NCBI GenBank assembly: GCA_963383645.1
Contig: OY726564.1
Coordinates: forward strand, 109,824,540-109,888,539
Direction of reading: 5' to 3'
DNA: 64,000 bases
From: Muscardinus avellanarius
Lineage: Eukaryota > Chordata > Mammalia > Rodentia > Gliridae
Position 1 is the stretch's first letter; the number at the start of each line of letters is the position of its first letter. The notes under the pieces were generated by a model. The model made no database searches. It was not told where the DNA came from and worked only from the letters and a program-made list of their open reading frames with translations. This document shows positions 14,777 to 27,691 of this stretch, piece after piece. The position numbers were made by a program, and so were the translations under genes.

Positions 14777-15004
14777 GTTTGTTTTGTTTTGTTTGTGGTA
14801 CTGGAATTGAATTGAGCACAGAGCTGATCTACCTCAGAACTACATCCCCGGTCCTATTTAAATTTTGTTGTTGTTTCTTATTTTTTTCCAAACAGGGTTT
14901 TTTTCTATGTTTCTGAGAGTCTTACCACATTGCTTGAAGCTGCAATCCTCCTGTCTCAGCCTCCCAACTACTGGGATTACAGGTATGCTCCACCACACCA
15001 AGCT
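14777..15004 (-). mobile_element. MEN-type SINE, minus strand
   Basis: GTGGTACTGGAATTGAATTG, TACATCCCCGGTCC, CAAACAGGGTTTTT and CTGGGATTACAGGTATGCTC. Older copy. Confidence 0.88.
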
Positions 15005-15321
15005 TAGCCTACCTTCTTATATTCACCTGAGGCTCAGTGTACCACTGGGCTGGCCATTGTGTACAGATCCAAAAGAAATAAGCATGTGAATGGAGGTTTC
15101 ACAGGACAAAGTATATATTTAACAGGCTTTTCTCTCGATTAAGTTACAGCTTGTGTCCCAGAGCTAATTATCTCTGGAAGAAAATATGTTTGGGGGAGGG
15201 TCCATACGATGAAGGGGAGATTTTACATCAAATGCGAAACTCTGAACTTGACATCATTGGACACTATCACATCTTTTGGGATAAGCGCCTCATGCCTTAT
15301 GCTCATCTTACTCCAAAACAG

Positions 15322-15520
15322 TAGGTAGAAAAAGAGCACTGGATTGGGATTCAGGAGAACGGCCTCCTTTGTCTCCGCTAAGCCATTATCCAGCTAGTTG
15401 ACCTTAAATAAATTACCTAGCTAGTCCTCTTCAAAATCATTTTCTCATTTGTATAATAATGAGCTTGAATTAGATTATACTTAGAGTTTCTTCTACTTCT
15501 AATGTTCTGTGACTCTATAA
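15322..15520 (+). repeat. MIR element
   Basis: AGAGCACTGGATTGGGATTC, GGAGAACGGC, GCCATTATCCAGCTAGTTGACC and TTTCTCATTTGTATAATAATG follow the MIR consensus order. Confidence 0.75.
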
Positions 15521-17454
15521 ACTCAGCAAATGATTTCTATTTCTGATAACAGAATGCAACATTTAATAATGCCTGACTCAAGGCTAAATAGGTTAATTCA
15601 GCTGATATCACAATGCAAAAAGTTTAATATGGTTGCTTGTAGCAAGGATTTAGTGTCTGACAAAATTGCATGCACATTTTTATTAGATGTGGCTCTTGAG
15701 AAGTTTACTTAATGGCTGTGCTTCTCAGTTTTTATGTCTGTAAAATAGGGCTATTAATACATTATCAAGTTGCATGAGGATAAAATTTAAGTCTTACATA
15801 CAAAGTACAAAGACTAGAGTTTTCTAAGTGTGCAATGCATTGAGACTTATACCATTACTATTAATACTATTGTTATTAGCATTCTAAAACTATATTTGCA
15901 GTTTATCTTCCTACATTTGAACAAAGTAGCCTCTGATGATAGTACTATGAGATATTAATAAAATTTGCTCACTCTTCATGGAAGAGTTACTCGTTAAGCA
16001 TACATTGGTGAATCAAAGATGACTCCTAAATCACTGTGGAATTGTAGACATTGAGGGTAAAGCTTAAGGACTGGCAAGGAAGAGTCTCTGGGGGACAGGA
16101 TGTCTGCACCCACTGAGGAGTCACAGCTAAGGCCAGGAAAAATGTTATACGGTCTAGAACACATTCCCACCTGGTGAGCTCCTTTGATTTCCTGGGAACT
16201 TTCTGAGGGGGCAGAGTTTAATTGTTGAATAGGTGCCAATACTGAGGAATATTAAGCAATGTAAGGGGGAAGTAAGGAAGCTTCTATAAAGTTAGAGTGA
16301 AAAATATCTTGCAACATATCCAGGGTAAAGGTCTGTTGGGCTGGACTGAGCTGTCCTGAGACACACTGACGCCCAGATCACTGTCATGCAGCCATGCAAA
16401 GGATGGTTGGTAGACAGCTCAAGGAGTAATGGCTGCCCTCTGAGGGTGGAGAGGGGACAGCGCGGCTCTCAACAGAGCTCGTACCCTGGGGTTCCACAAA
16501 GCAGCGGTCACACTGGTCTCCTGTGAAAGCATCATGTAATTTAGAAGGAACAGTCAGCTCAGCTAACTTATAGCCACACAAAGCCTACCCGCACGGTCAA
16601 GGCTGCCAAAAGAGTACTTATTACACTTACTCAGAATTTAATACTACAGGAGCTCTCAGTGCAGTTGGAAAGACCACACAGGTTCAAAAAGACCCCTAAA
16701 ATATTTTTCTTTTGCTGATTAAAAAAATAAAAAAGAAGAAACAAGCAAGAAAGAGAAAGGTAAGGAAGCATTTCTCCAGCTCAAGTTCTCAATAAATCTG
16801 CTGGTTAAGTATGTGCTCGTAGGTGAAATGTGAGCACAGCGGCAGGGGGACCGCATAATAGGGTGAAGCAATAGCCGAACGCCCTCGATGGCTTTCTCTT
16901 TCCTTTGGGTTTTTCTTTAGGCAGGTTCATCCCGCAGAGGAGGCTTATAAAGTCACTCTTTGCATGTGCCTGCGCTGCCCTGGCTGACTGCCGCCATCCC
17001 TCCTGACAGTTTGTTAGAAGCCTAGTCGATCACAGTGGTAATTGGGTCTATTGATATGTTTGGAGCCTTTATGCTTTACATATTTTATTAGGTCTGTTTT
17101 GTGCCCTTACTGAAAGAACCAGATCTCTGTCCCAGGCCCCTGCAGCTCCCCATAGGCATTGCCACAGATGCTGCTCCCAGTGGGTCCATGTTCCATATGG
17201 ACCACGGAAACGGGGATGAGGAGAATCAGGAATGCAGATGCTCTGAATTCTTTTACAGGGCTGAGTAGAAGGAAGAGGTCTGATTCTATCAAACCTTATA
17301 CAATCCCTTTCTTCAAAGTCATTAATACGTTGAGCTCTGTTGAGATCACGGATCCTGCAGGGCTCATAAATGACACACAGATGCACCAAAATGCAAAATA
17401 AAACCAAAGAAATCTGCCTTATAATTCAATCAGCCTTTCCTTTGGAATTTTATC

Positions 17455-18560
17455 ATTCGGTGAGTAGTTATTGATTACCTAACTTGTTCAGGCACTGGAC
17501 AAACCCTGTACAAGAGAGGTGATGAAGAGACACAGGTCAAACAGCGTGTAAACAAAAAATCTATAGATTTGGGAGTGAGTACTAGGGATCGAACCTAGGG
17601 GCAGTCTTCCTCCAAGCCACACCCCCAGCACTCTTTATTTTTAAACAAGTTCTCCCTCTGTTGCTAAGGGATCTCACTGAACTGATGAGGCTGGCATTGA
17701 ACCTGCCATCCTCCTAATCTCAGCCTCCCAAGTACTGTGATTACAGGTGTGTGCCATCGGGCCCAGAAGATTATGGATTGTGAGTGGGCTACGAGGGCAA
17801 TGAATTGGGTCCTGTAGCAGAGGGTAACAGATGTGTGACCCACATTAGTCAGAGAGCATGGACAAGAAAGGCCATAGTGCCACACCTTTGCCAGGCTGTG
17901 GAGGGTGAGCTGGAGGAAGCGCTCTGCAGAAGGGTGGGGGTGACTGGCACAAGGACAGCCGGAAAGGCTGGCAGGGTGCAGGCCATTTGAGGAACAGAAC
18001 AGTGGCCTGCCTGGAAGCTGGGGTGGCTTGGAGTGGCCACAGAGAGGGTAGCCACTGAGTCAGAGGCCACCACAGGGCACACATCAGTCAGATGTGTTTT
18101 CAGATGTTCTGTACTGGGTGGAGGATAGCTTCAGGGGAAGCCAGAGTGGACACGGGGACACCAGTTGGGGCCTAAAGCAGTAACCCAGGCAGTGAGCATG
18201 GATGGCAAAGAACATAACTAGTTTTGTTTAGAGGCTAGAGCTACCTGGTGATGGGTGGGGGTGTCTGGGAGATGAAGGAGCAGAAGAAGAGGGACCAGAG
18301 ATCACTCCTGGCTATTTATTTAAGCTACTGATTATGCAAAAGTGCCATTGACTAATTTGGGAGCAATGAGACGGAGCAGGTTGGGAGAGGGTGAGCAGTA
18401 AAGTGCTTCCTGTAGACCTGTCAATTCTGAGTTGCCATGGAGAAGTCAAAAAGGCCACGGGAAATGCGAGTTTGGACTCAGAGGAGAGGTCAGCACTGGA
18501 GATGCAAATCTGTGAGTCTGTAGGCTTTGACTAGTGTCTAAAACCCTGAGCTCCACTGAG
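17455..18560 (-). repeat. LINE-2 relic, minus strand, split by a SINE
   Basis: Antisense LINE-2 features: GGCACTGGACAAACCCTG, ACAGAACAGTGGCCTGCCTG, TAAAGCAGTAACCCAGGCAG, AGAGATCACTCCTGGC and AATTCTGAGTTGCCATGG. A MEN SINE is inserted at 17569-17766. Confidence 0.6.
17569..17766 (-). mobile_element. MEN-type SINE, minus strand
   Basis: GTACTAGGGATCGAACC, CACACCCCCAGCACTC and the B1 complement ending ATTACAGGTGTGTGCCATC. It interrupts a LINE-2. Confidence 0.85.
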
Positions 18561-18717
18561 GGGGAAGACAGAAGTAGACCCAGAATTGCCCCCAGTTAGA
18601 GGTCAGGTGGAGGAAAGGTGCGGGCGGCCCAGAGGACTAAGGGGATTGGTAGGCCAAGCATCATGGCATACTTCACCTAAAGAATCATCAAGTATTATAA
18701 GTGCAAAATTCCTCAGA

Positions 18718-18774
18718 ATGTGTGTGTGTGTGTGTGTGCGCACACACGCGTGTGTATGTGCGCACATGTGTGTA

Positions 18775-18814
<40 letters not shown>
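18718..18814. repeat. Compound (GT)n/(GCAC) microsatellite
   Basis: TG repeats interrupted by CGCACACACGCG and CGCACATG segments, then about 17 clean GT units, abutting a minus-strand SINE. Confidence 0.97.
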
Positions 18815-18816
<2 letters not shown>

Positions 18817-18990
18817 GCTGGAAATTGAACCCAGGGATGTTCTATCTCCCTCAGCCCTTTTTATTTTTGTTTTGAAACAGGGTCTCACTAGATTTCAATG
18901 AGTCTCACTAAGTTGCTGAAGGTGTCCTCGATCCTGTGACCCTCCTGTCCCAAGTACTGGGATTACAAGCATGAGCTACCACACCAGGCT
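18815..18990 (-). mobile_element. MEN-type SINE, minus strand
   Basis: GTTGCTGGAAATTGAACCC, GAAACAGGGTCTCACTAG and GTACTGGGATTACAAGCATG. Confidence 0.88.
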
Positions 18991-19769
18991 CTAGAAAATA
19001 TTTATAATTGAGCACATATATACAGGAATGTACACTTACTAGCATTTTTCCATAGGCAGTATTTCTCACCACCGTATGGAGTGAAGGGTTAGGTCACACA
19101 TCAGGACCCTGATGGTGAAGAGCATACCTTGTGCTCACTCACAATGGCTCCACGCTGAGTTGTGGAATTACAAAGGGAACTTTGCCAAGTAGACTTTTGT
19201 CCCTTAAGGTGTCTCTGGGGTGAGTGGTCATCCCAGATCTTAAGGATGTTGGCGGAAGAATCATTTCTGCTCAGGATACCTACCCCCAGACTCAGTGTCC
19301 CTGCACCAGGACCCTGCCTCTCCTCCAGCACCCCTAATTCCAAAGGGGACAACTTGAGGCCACACATGTGGATGCTACTCTGTGCCCACAGTAAATGGCA
19401 GGACTGAAACAGGGACCCAGGTCTTGAGAAGTAGCATCCTGGCTTCCCAGTGCTACACTCTTGCTTTTCCTTGTACTGGGGAACAGGAGGGCTCTGGGGG
19501 CTTGCTCCATAGTCCCAACATGTCTCTTTGACTTTTAGATGTGTCTACAATGCTGTTCCAGGCTAAGCACTCCCTTTTTTGAGGATGCCAGGCCAGACAC
19601 GCTCATTCGCTTACCAGGCAATATTACTGTGACCATGAAGTCCTTGCTTTTCCCAGTTCTCTCCTTGCCTCCCCACCCTGTAGAGAGAGAGTCCCAGTTC
19701 AAGAATGCCCTTTGCTAAATGTGGCTAGATAGTTTGATGAAAAAGAGTCAGGCCCTGCCTTCAAGTTGT

Positions 19770-20615
19770 TCACAAAATGTCTGGGTATCTGGTAAACCAG
19801 AAACGACAGTGAAAAGGCCAGCACTCTAAGAGTCCTGAGATCAGAAGGCTGTGAACACAGGCTCCTGATCTAACAGAGCAGGACTGAGGACAGGGCACAG
19901 AGGGTGTGTTGCTGGGCTTCATGATAGAGGGCAAGCGAACATCTGTGCGTCTAGCTCTGAGGAAGGCGCTCAGAATGGGAAAGGCAGGTGCACAAAACCA
20001 GGGCGTTGGGGAGCCCAGTCTACCTGGTGCCTGCGGGAAGCACAGGGGAAATGGGGCAGGAGACCAGCGCAGGGCACCAGTGTAAAGGGCCAGTCGGCCC
20101 TCGTCTGAGTTTTTATCTTCAAGTAATTTGAGGATTTCAGCAGGAAAAGGCTGACTGTACTTTAGAAATATACATCTAGTAACAGTGTAGGGGGGATATT
20201 GGGGCATGGGAAAACTCCAGAGGTTGACCAGGCAGGAGAATTTTGGAGGAGAGCTGGTGGGAACGGCTGAGGGTCTCAGTGTTGAAATAAGTGGAGGGTG
20301 ATATAGAAACTTTTGCCAAGTGGTGACCCTCTGGGTGTCTAAAGTAAGACTGTAGAGAGCAGGGCAGAGCTTCCTGGGGAAATCTATCAAGGCATAAAAG
20401 GGAGACCTGCATAGGCCCTGCAGAGCTTCTTGGATACTGGCACAGCAAGGCTTCAGCTTGGCATTAAACTGGCTGACATGGATTGCCAAGTAGCAGAATC
20501 GCTGCTTTTTATGATGATACCATTTGCTTCTAGATACTGACCAGGGTTGGGTGCCAAACACGGCCGACTCACCTTTCTGGGATATCTTTCCTAGGCTGCC
20601 GTGCTGCAGGAACAC
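19770..20615 (-). other. 281-codon antisense open frame, no recognised product
   Basis: The longest ATG-to-stop frame in the window, antisense to ASTN1 and deep in the 36 kb intron. The predicted protein is rich in Pro, Ser, Leu, Cys and Phe. I see no transmembrane, zinc-finger or enzyme motif, and no similarity to a family I know. It does not overlap a repeat I recognise. No nearby promoter or polyadenylation pattern convinces me. It could be a chance frame; see findings. Confidence 0.2.
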
Positions 20616-22094
20616 TTTCCTGAGACAGAAGGTAGGGATAGGGAACCATTGTACACACCTGCGTCTTTATCTCACAAATGACCTGAGCTTTAGCAATGAT
20701 CCAAATAAGGCACCGTGAAGCCGGCCCAGGTCATGATTCCCACAAATTTTGAACCCTGGGTGCTCGGCTACCTGGTCTAACAAAGGAAGCAAAAATCAAG
20801 CAGCGATTCTTGTTTTGAGCACTAGTTCTCAGACACAGGTAACTCTATCCACTACAGTTAAAAAAAAATCCCAGAATCTCAGCAGCTTATTCCACTGAAA
20901 GCCATTTGGCAGAGGTGAACCAGAGACGTAGGTGAAAGATTGAAGATGGGAGACAGAAGATTCAGGTTTGTAAAACCGACTAACACTTCCCTGTAGTAGC
21001 TAGCAGTCGTGTTTGATTCTTGCCATTTCGAGCATATGTTTCCTTGTTATCTTTTAATTGGTTTTCATCCTAAATTTAACACTAAATGGTTCATGATGGT
21101 AGCAACTGAGAACACCAGCCTGGTGCATGTCAATTGTGGGGTTGTGCAAGGCATGCAGACCTTCTCCGCGCCCTCCCTCTCTTCCCAGCACCCCGGCCTG
21201 CATTAAGAAGCTGGAGATTGCTCATTGTGCCCTTTCCTGCCTGTGTTGCCATGTTTATAGATGTCAGGTTCTGGCGAACAAAGGGAGAGGTATAATCTAA
21301 AATCTGAATGATACCACCGGCAGCCGAGTTTAACGGCAGGTGAATGCCAATAGACTGAAGGCTGGTATCAGCAGGCCCACGGTGTGTGAAATCCTGCAAG
21401 GACTTCAGAAATTGTTGCAAACAACTAAAAAAAAAAAAGTACAGTAATCAGATGTTTGGGAGTCAGCTGCAAAAGTCTGTTTTTGAAGATCCTTAGTGTC
21501 CATATATGAAAAAAAAAAAAAGATTAAACGAATGTTGTAAAGACCAAGAGTCATAAGGCTGGTAGCACTTGGGCCATGGCAGTTCCTCATCCTGTACCTG
21601 TTATTCCATTTCCCAAAGTAGGCTTAGAAGCACGTTAGCCCAGTGAGGTGTTCTGCAAGGGTTCTATGTTCAAATTATTTTGACCAACACTTTGTGTTAT
21701 ATTTCTTCCTTAGGGATTTGTAATACTTCTTAGGATTTTAAAGGCTTTTCAAAGACTTACAAGAGACCTGCTTCACTTTAATTCAGGTTGTCCCATTATG
21801 TTAGAAGCAAGAAAATCTTTGTTTGTCTCTGTTATTTTGAGTAATGCTATTTAAAGACCCTAGAACAAAAGATCTATAAACCTACGTAGAAACATTCTGA
21901 GTTTGTGTTATTATGCAGCTTCTCATAAGGTAGATATTTTCTCTTTAACCTTCTCTATTCAGCTTTGGTGCCATATCCTGTCTTTTCTCCTGAAATGTCC
22001 TTGGCTTATCCCTCATCCTAGGCACAGAGTCACCCCTGGAGTCTGACGCCCAGACCAGTGAGCCCGCGTGCCCATCACATCCTCCCAGCTGTTT

Positions 22095-22140
22095 CACCAC
22101 CAGTCTCCCATTTGTTCCACCACCGGTCTCCCATTTGTTC
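22095..22140. repeat. 23-bp tandem duplication
   Basis: CACCACCAGTCTCCCATTTG plus TTC is repeated once with a single A/G difference. Confidence 0.93.
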
Positions 22141-22564
22141 AAGCATTAATTTCTTACAAATCATGTCAATGCTTTGCTTATTTTTCCCAGCCTCCTTGAC
22201 ATTCCTGTTAGCTTCCAGCAAAGCTTGCTCCTAACTGTTGCTTCGAGACTCAAAATCCTCCTCTGGTTTTTCCAAAGCCCATTCAGTATAGACCCACCCT
22301 CTCCCAGTAATTTCAGCGCTCCGTCATCTTGCACTTAATACCCTGTGTCATAGAGCTGAACTCTTTAATAACCTCTGTGGCCACCTTCCCGCCTCTGACC
22401 TTACTACCTCTCCCTGAGTAATCCGCTCTGTCCCTAACCACCTAGTCGGTGCCTTCCCACTCTTCAAAACACTGGCTTCCAGAAAGCCTGGCCATCTTTT
22501 CATTTCTAACTTCTATTCTCCTTCACACTCCGGTGACCCCCGCATCTCTGCCATGGAAGTTAGG

Positions 22565-22745
22565 ACTCACTGTTTACTCTGGAGTTGGACAGACTGTGTT
22601 TAAGTTTCAACTCTTTCACTTAGAACTCTGTGACCTTGGACAAAGTAATAAATGTTTCTGTTGCCCAATTTTCTCATCTCTAAAATAAGGACTATTTCAG
22701 TACCAACCACTAAGGTTCACATAGAGATTAACAACATTGAATGTG
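22565..22745 (+). repeat. MIR element
   Basis: GGAGTTGGACAGACTGTGTTT, AACTCTGTGACCTTGGACAAA and TTTTCTCATCTCTAAAATAAG follow MIR order. Confidence 0.75.
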
Positions 22746-22974
22746 ACCTGGGTGTTAAGAAAGCCCCTCATCCCTCTGTGTTCTGAAAAAGGACTGCACC
22801 AAACTATCTTTTTCCGTGAGACACAGATAAAACTCCCAGACGACCCTTTCTCTTACCTGTGAGGAGGCTGGGCACAGACTCTCCAAATCCCATTCTTTGC
22901 CTCAAAAGCTGAATTGTCTCCACCAATTAACCAAAGAAAAATGCTTGTTAATCAGACTTCAGTCAATCCTTTCT

Positions 22975-23275
22975 CCTTCCTCCAGGCCCTCAATTTTTGG
23001 CCCACCCTGACCTGAGCCAGCACACAGCTGGCTTCCAGCAGAGCAGGCTGGCCTCTGAGCATCTATCCAGTCTTGACAATGCCCCATACTTCATTCTTTC
23101 TAGCTTTGTATCTCTCTGTAAACACTGATTCTTTCTGCCTAACCCTTCAGCACCTTGCAAACACATCACATGGGGGAATGCCCTCCCTACTGCAAATATT
23201 CCTCCCCTGTGTGGTGGAAGCCTTCCTCCACCACCTCTGCAGTAGTCCTTCTGAATAAAGTCTTATAACTGAGTT
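22975..23275 (+). repeat. LINE-2-like relic
   Basis: CCTTCAGCACCTTGCAAACA, GGTGGAAGCCTTCCTCCACC and TCTGAATAAAGTC resemble the LINE-2 3' region. Confidence 0.4.
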
Positions 23276-24485
23276 CAAATTCAGTTTTTATTTGATGGAA
23301 TATATACAACATGAGAACAGTGTCAGGGACATAGAAAATATTTAAAATAGGAAGATGGTATTATTGTTGGTATTATTATTACATGTTTCTGCAGGTCTTG
23401 TATGCCAAGGCAGATACATTGAGGAAAGTATCTTACACCATCTTCAGAGCTCCCCACAGTCTCTAGCGCAGTCCAGACACAGGTCTTTAATAGACATATA
23501 CTGACACCCAGACCTGTTGGAATCATCAGGAAATTAACACCCCAGTGTGATCATACACTTGTGAAAGGCCCCAGTTTAAAGGATATTTTATCTCTGTTCA
23601 GAAAACAAGGTAATCTAAGAAATCCTGAGACTACTGTCAGGTGCAGTTTTTAACAGGTAGTAGAAAGAACCTGGTAATCCCAGTTTTTCTCCCATCTTCT
23701 CTAGTACATAGAAGTGTTTTTAAACAAGAAGAAATGAAAAACCCATGTGAGATACAATTGTTGCTTCAAATAGTAATAAAGGGATGAGAGATGTTAGTGA
23801 CTTCAAGAGAATTCCATCTCCAAGCATACCCATTACCTGCAGAGGTTAGCAGGACCTACCCTGTGTGGCTTCTCAGCAACCATGGGAGGAGGGAGTGTTT
23901 GGGAACACAAGCTGGAAGGTTGATCTTCTTTCTTCAAATATGGAGAAAGGCTATACCCTGGAAATAGAAATTACTGAGCCTTATATCTATCCCCTACATG
24001 ACTTCTAAAAAGAACATGATGATCACAGGGATTTAAAATGTCTTTACTATGATTTACTTTAATGATTTGTATTTAGAATGTCCCCCAGCCTTCCCAGAAA
24101 CCAGGCATCCGGGTTGGAAGTGAGACTGGGTGACCAGGGCGGAGTCCCTGGGAGTGTGGCCTTGGGGATTATCCAAGGTCCCTGCTCCCCTTATTCATTC
24201 CCAGTCTCTGTGACATGAGAGCAAAGCCTTGCCCTCTCCCTCTCTCTGCTTTCCGTAGCCATTCCCGGAGCCCCGCAGATCCAGCCTGACATGGACTGAA
24301 CCTCCGGAATCTCTAAAATCTGTGAGCAACTGAATCGTCCATCCTCTAAGCGGTGCGTGGTCAGGCTTATTGGGTCACAACACTGAGAATGCCGACCAAG
24401 ACAAAAGCCATGGTAGCCAGACTCCTATTCTTTGTTGAAAGGACTTTCAGGTTTTCAAATGCCTCTGGCTAAAGAAACTGCCTAA

Positions 24486-24486
<1 letters not shown>

Positions 24487-24536
<50 letters not shown>
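24487..24536. repeat. (ATCT)n microsatellite
   Basis: About 12 uninterrupted ATCT units. Confidence 0.98.
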
Positions 24537-24559
24537 TTGCCATATTGGGAGATCCTATT

Positions 24560-24715
24560 GTCCATTGGCTAAAAGCAAGGCCTTTGAAATCTGATGACTT
24601 AAGTTCCCTAAACTTCATCTTGGATGTCTAGAAAATGGACCTGATGGTACTGGCTTCATCAAGCAGGTTCAAGAATTCAGTGAGATCTGGTATAATAAAG
24701 CATTTATTTGTAGTA
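24560..24715 (+). repeat. MIR element
   Basis: GGCTAAAAGCAAGGCCTTTG, AATCTGATGACTTAAGTTCC and TAGAAAATGGACCTGATGG in MIR order; diverged. Confidence 0.55.
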
Positions 24716-24729
24716 AAAATTCAATAGAA

Positions 24730-25051
24730 CAGGAGTCAGCAAACTATGTCCTGCAGGCAGATCTGGCCTGCCGCTGTTTTTTATGGCCCTCAGGGTAAGA
24801 ATGGTTTCTACCATTTTAAATGATTAAAAAGTAAAAATGATAAAAGGTGATGGGTAAAAATCATAAATTTTAGTATCCATAGATAACGTTTTATTAGGGC
24901 AGAGCTAGACCTACTTCTTTATATAATGTCTGCAGCTGTTTTTCCACTATACAGTCAAGTTGAGTAGCTGAAACAAAGATTGCATACATAATCCTCAAAG
25001 CCTAAAATATTTCCCTCTCTGGTCTTTTTAGAAAAAGTTTGCCAGCACCTG
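24730..25051 (-). mobile_element. hAT-Charlie type nonautonomous DNA transposon
   Basis: Terminal inverted repeats CAGGAGTCAGCAAACT and AGTTTGCCAGCACCTG bound 322 bp. Internal landmarks: GGCAGATCTGGCCTGCCG, ACGTTTTATTAGGGCAGAGC, TTGAGTAGCTGAAAC and AAAGCCTAAAATATTT. These belong to an old mammalian MITE family of the hAT superfamily. Any 8-bp target duplication is no longer recognisable. Confidence 0.8.
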
Positions 25052-25149
25052 ATTTCGATGGTAGCTCTTTCTTTGCTAGGGATGCTCTTGTCCTTTGAGG
25101 CCTCTCCCAGCACTTCCCTTCCTCAATGAAGCCTTTCCTAGTCTAGTCA

Positions 25150-25350
25150 TCCTGATAGGATCTGGTTCTTATTTGAGTCCTTTTTAAATGGTACTTAGAT
25201 TTTGTTTGTCTGTCTTATTTCCTCTGTGAGATAATACATGCTTTGAATGTAGGGATTACATATAATTCATTTGGTATATTCAGAAAGCCCACATAGTACC
25301 TTGTAAATAGACGTTCAATAACCTTGTATTTGCTCTGTTGAATTGAGTTG
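25150..25350 (+). repeat. LINE-2 3' end
   Basis: TTTCCTCTGTGAGATAATAC, CATAGTACCTTGTAAATAGACG and TTCAATAACC follow the LINE-2 tail (…GTGCCTGGCACATAGTAGG…CAATAAAT). Confidence 0.6.
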
Positions 25351-25617
25351 AGTTCTAGTTTGGGTCTTCTGACTTTTGCCTGATGTCAACAAACTTTTTG
25401 ATGAAAAGAGAGTCCTGGGAGGCTGACGACAGCAGCACCGGAAGAGTCTAAAAGATCTGTACTCAAAAAGAGAAATAATGATAACAACCTTGAGATGGAG
25501 ACTTAACCAGTAGTTGTGAAAATGTTTAGCAACTTACTTGTTAGGAATAGTTGACTTCTCACTGCTTCTGATGCATCCCAGGAACTTGGAAATACAATGT
25601 GTTTTCTTAACCATTTT

Positions 25618-25814
25618 TTTTTTTTTTTTTTGGTGGTACTGGGGTTCCTGGAAGCCCTTCTGCCTCCGGGCTACACTCCCAGACCTATTTTATACTTTTT
25701 TATTTTTAGAAACAGGGTCTCTTAAGCCAACGTGGCTGGCTTCGAACCTGCGCAATCCTCCTGGCTCCGCCCCCCAAGTGCGGAGATTACAAGCGTGCGC
25801 CACCACGCCCGGCC
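25618..25814 (-). mobile_element. Young MEN-type SINE, minus strand, 16-bp target duplication
   Basis: A T-tail, then GGTGGTACTGGGGTTCCTGG, CCGGGCTACACTCCC, GAAACAGGGTCTCTTAAGCC and the B1 complement ending AGCGTGCGCCACCACGCCC. The perfect duplication TTTTCTTAACCATTTT lies at 25602-25617 and 25815-25830. CpGs are still intact. Confidence 0.96.
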
Positions 25815-27109
25815 TTTTCTTAACCATTTTAAAGGGGTTCTATTCATTCAGCTTCCTTAGCACCATGCAATTTCCTGGCACTGGGGGCATTTTGTTAGGG
25901 CTGTGCATGCATGCTCGGAGATGGACATTCTACTGTGTGGCTTATTTGACACTGAAGAAGAATACAGACACTACCTGAATTGTCCTCCAGTAGGCTTGCT
26001 ACTTCAGAAATGAAAATTAAATATAATATCTTGCAGCTGAAAGCTTTGGGAATAGATAGAATTCATGACTTAATATGTCTGAGTGGCTTATTGTCTGTAT
26101 TTCTCTGTGGGTTTCTGATTCCAGATTTAGACAGGGGAAAAATACCTCCTGGGTTTTACTGATACCTAAGAGGGATATGCACTTTTTTTCTGTAAAAACA
26201 AAAGATAATCTAGTAGTCCCAGCACTCTCTTAGTACTATAAGTATTATGAATAGTTACTCAAGACAGAAAAGAGAGAGCCTTAAAGGTTGCCACTTATAT
26301 ACCATCTGTCCCAGGCAAGCACCATCCAACTAGTGTTACTTTTCAGGGAGAAATCTTTTATAACTAAAAAGGGTGGCTTAGAGGATCTAACCTGAATCTT
26401 AATCTACTAGTGTAACATTTTCATTTTAAGTAAAGTCCAGCATGGTCAACAGCATCTTTTCAATGCATTTTTCTTTTAATATTAATTAAAATACAAGTCC
26501 CAGAGAGATGGTTTGCTGCTCTTGCCTGTCACCTGGGAACATGGTATTGTGGCACCCTGAACAACAGGCCCGCACCATCAAGGATGCAGAGAGATCACTG
26601 CTAGGCAAATCAGTCGTGTCTTTTGCATGATGTCATGCAACAAAACCGGACATGGACGCCCATTGTCACAAACTTGTTATGAGTTCAGTATCAGCTTTTC
26701 CCTCCCTGTTTCCCCTCCTGGATTTTGGAGGCTGTGCAGCTCTTGAACTGAAGCCAGGGGTCAGTTGGGCCCATGTTCAAACTCTGCTGCCTCCTGCCAC
26801 CCCTGACAGGCAGCCCTGTACCCTCAGAGACCTGGATTAAGTTCCAAAGTCTTCAGCCACATTAGTAGGGGCAAAGGGTGGAGCCCCCTCTGCAATCCTA
26901 GTCTCACCTGTGGGCCTACCTTTAGTTCGCCACCATCGTGGGACACTTCTGGTTCCTTCACTATGTAGAAACTAATCTCACGCCTCCTTTGTGGATTAAG
27001 TTTCTGTAGACCTAAAGCCTACATGTTCAGTCTTCATTGATTACCGAATGTTCTTGTTCTGTCCCTAGTCCTCAGAGATCTTTGCTCTGTTTTTGATCAT
27101 TGATAATTT

Positions 27110-27320
27110 TGTCCTTCGTGGAGCACTTACCGAGAGCCTACTGGGTGTCAGCACTGTGTGCCTCCTATCGGTAATAAAATGGTGAACAATGGTTACTACC
27201 ATGAGAAGCAAATATACCAGAGGCCAAGCTAAGGGCTTTGTATCTTACCCTCAAACAACCCCATAAGCTCTGTCATTAACCCAGTTTGCAGATAATGATC
27301 TTACCGTGTCTCAGAGCTCT
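27110..27320 (-). repeat. MIR/L2-like relic
   Basis: GAGCACTTACCGAGAGCCTAC, GTGTCAGCACTGTGTGCC, CAAACAACCCCATAAGCTCTG and TTTGCAGATAATGATC. Diverged. Confidence 0.5.
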
Positions 27321-27691
27321 GAGGTTGTCCCCATTTAGGTGGGGACAGGCCTTTTCCAGCTCTGACAGTGGCTTAGGATCTGATGCAGTCCCAGCCTCTG
27401 CCTTGGCCTTTTACTCTGAGACATGACGGGGCCTCTGAAGCCCTCTCCTGCCTTCACAGGGCCGGATGTCGATCTTCCTGACCTTGCCCATGGCCCAAGC
27501 TTAAGGGTTCCAGAGAGTCAGAGACTGTCTTCTCATATCGTTGGATCCGGGAGCCTCCTCTGCAGAGCTAGGTCTCCTCTTGCTATGAAGGCTGCTGCTG
27601 CTGCTGCTCCTTTACTCAGTAATTTATTTACTAAAAAACAAACCAATTGCATGCGCACAAGAGAACTAGATGTAAAAGGACACTATACTGC

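Noticed and set aside
16940..16960. TATA-like CTTATAAAG as a promoter
   Set aside because: Isolated match with no CpG island, initiator or open frame downstream.
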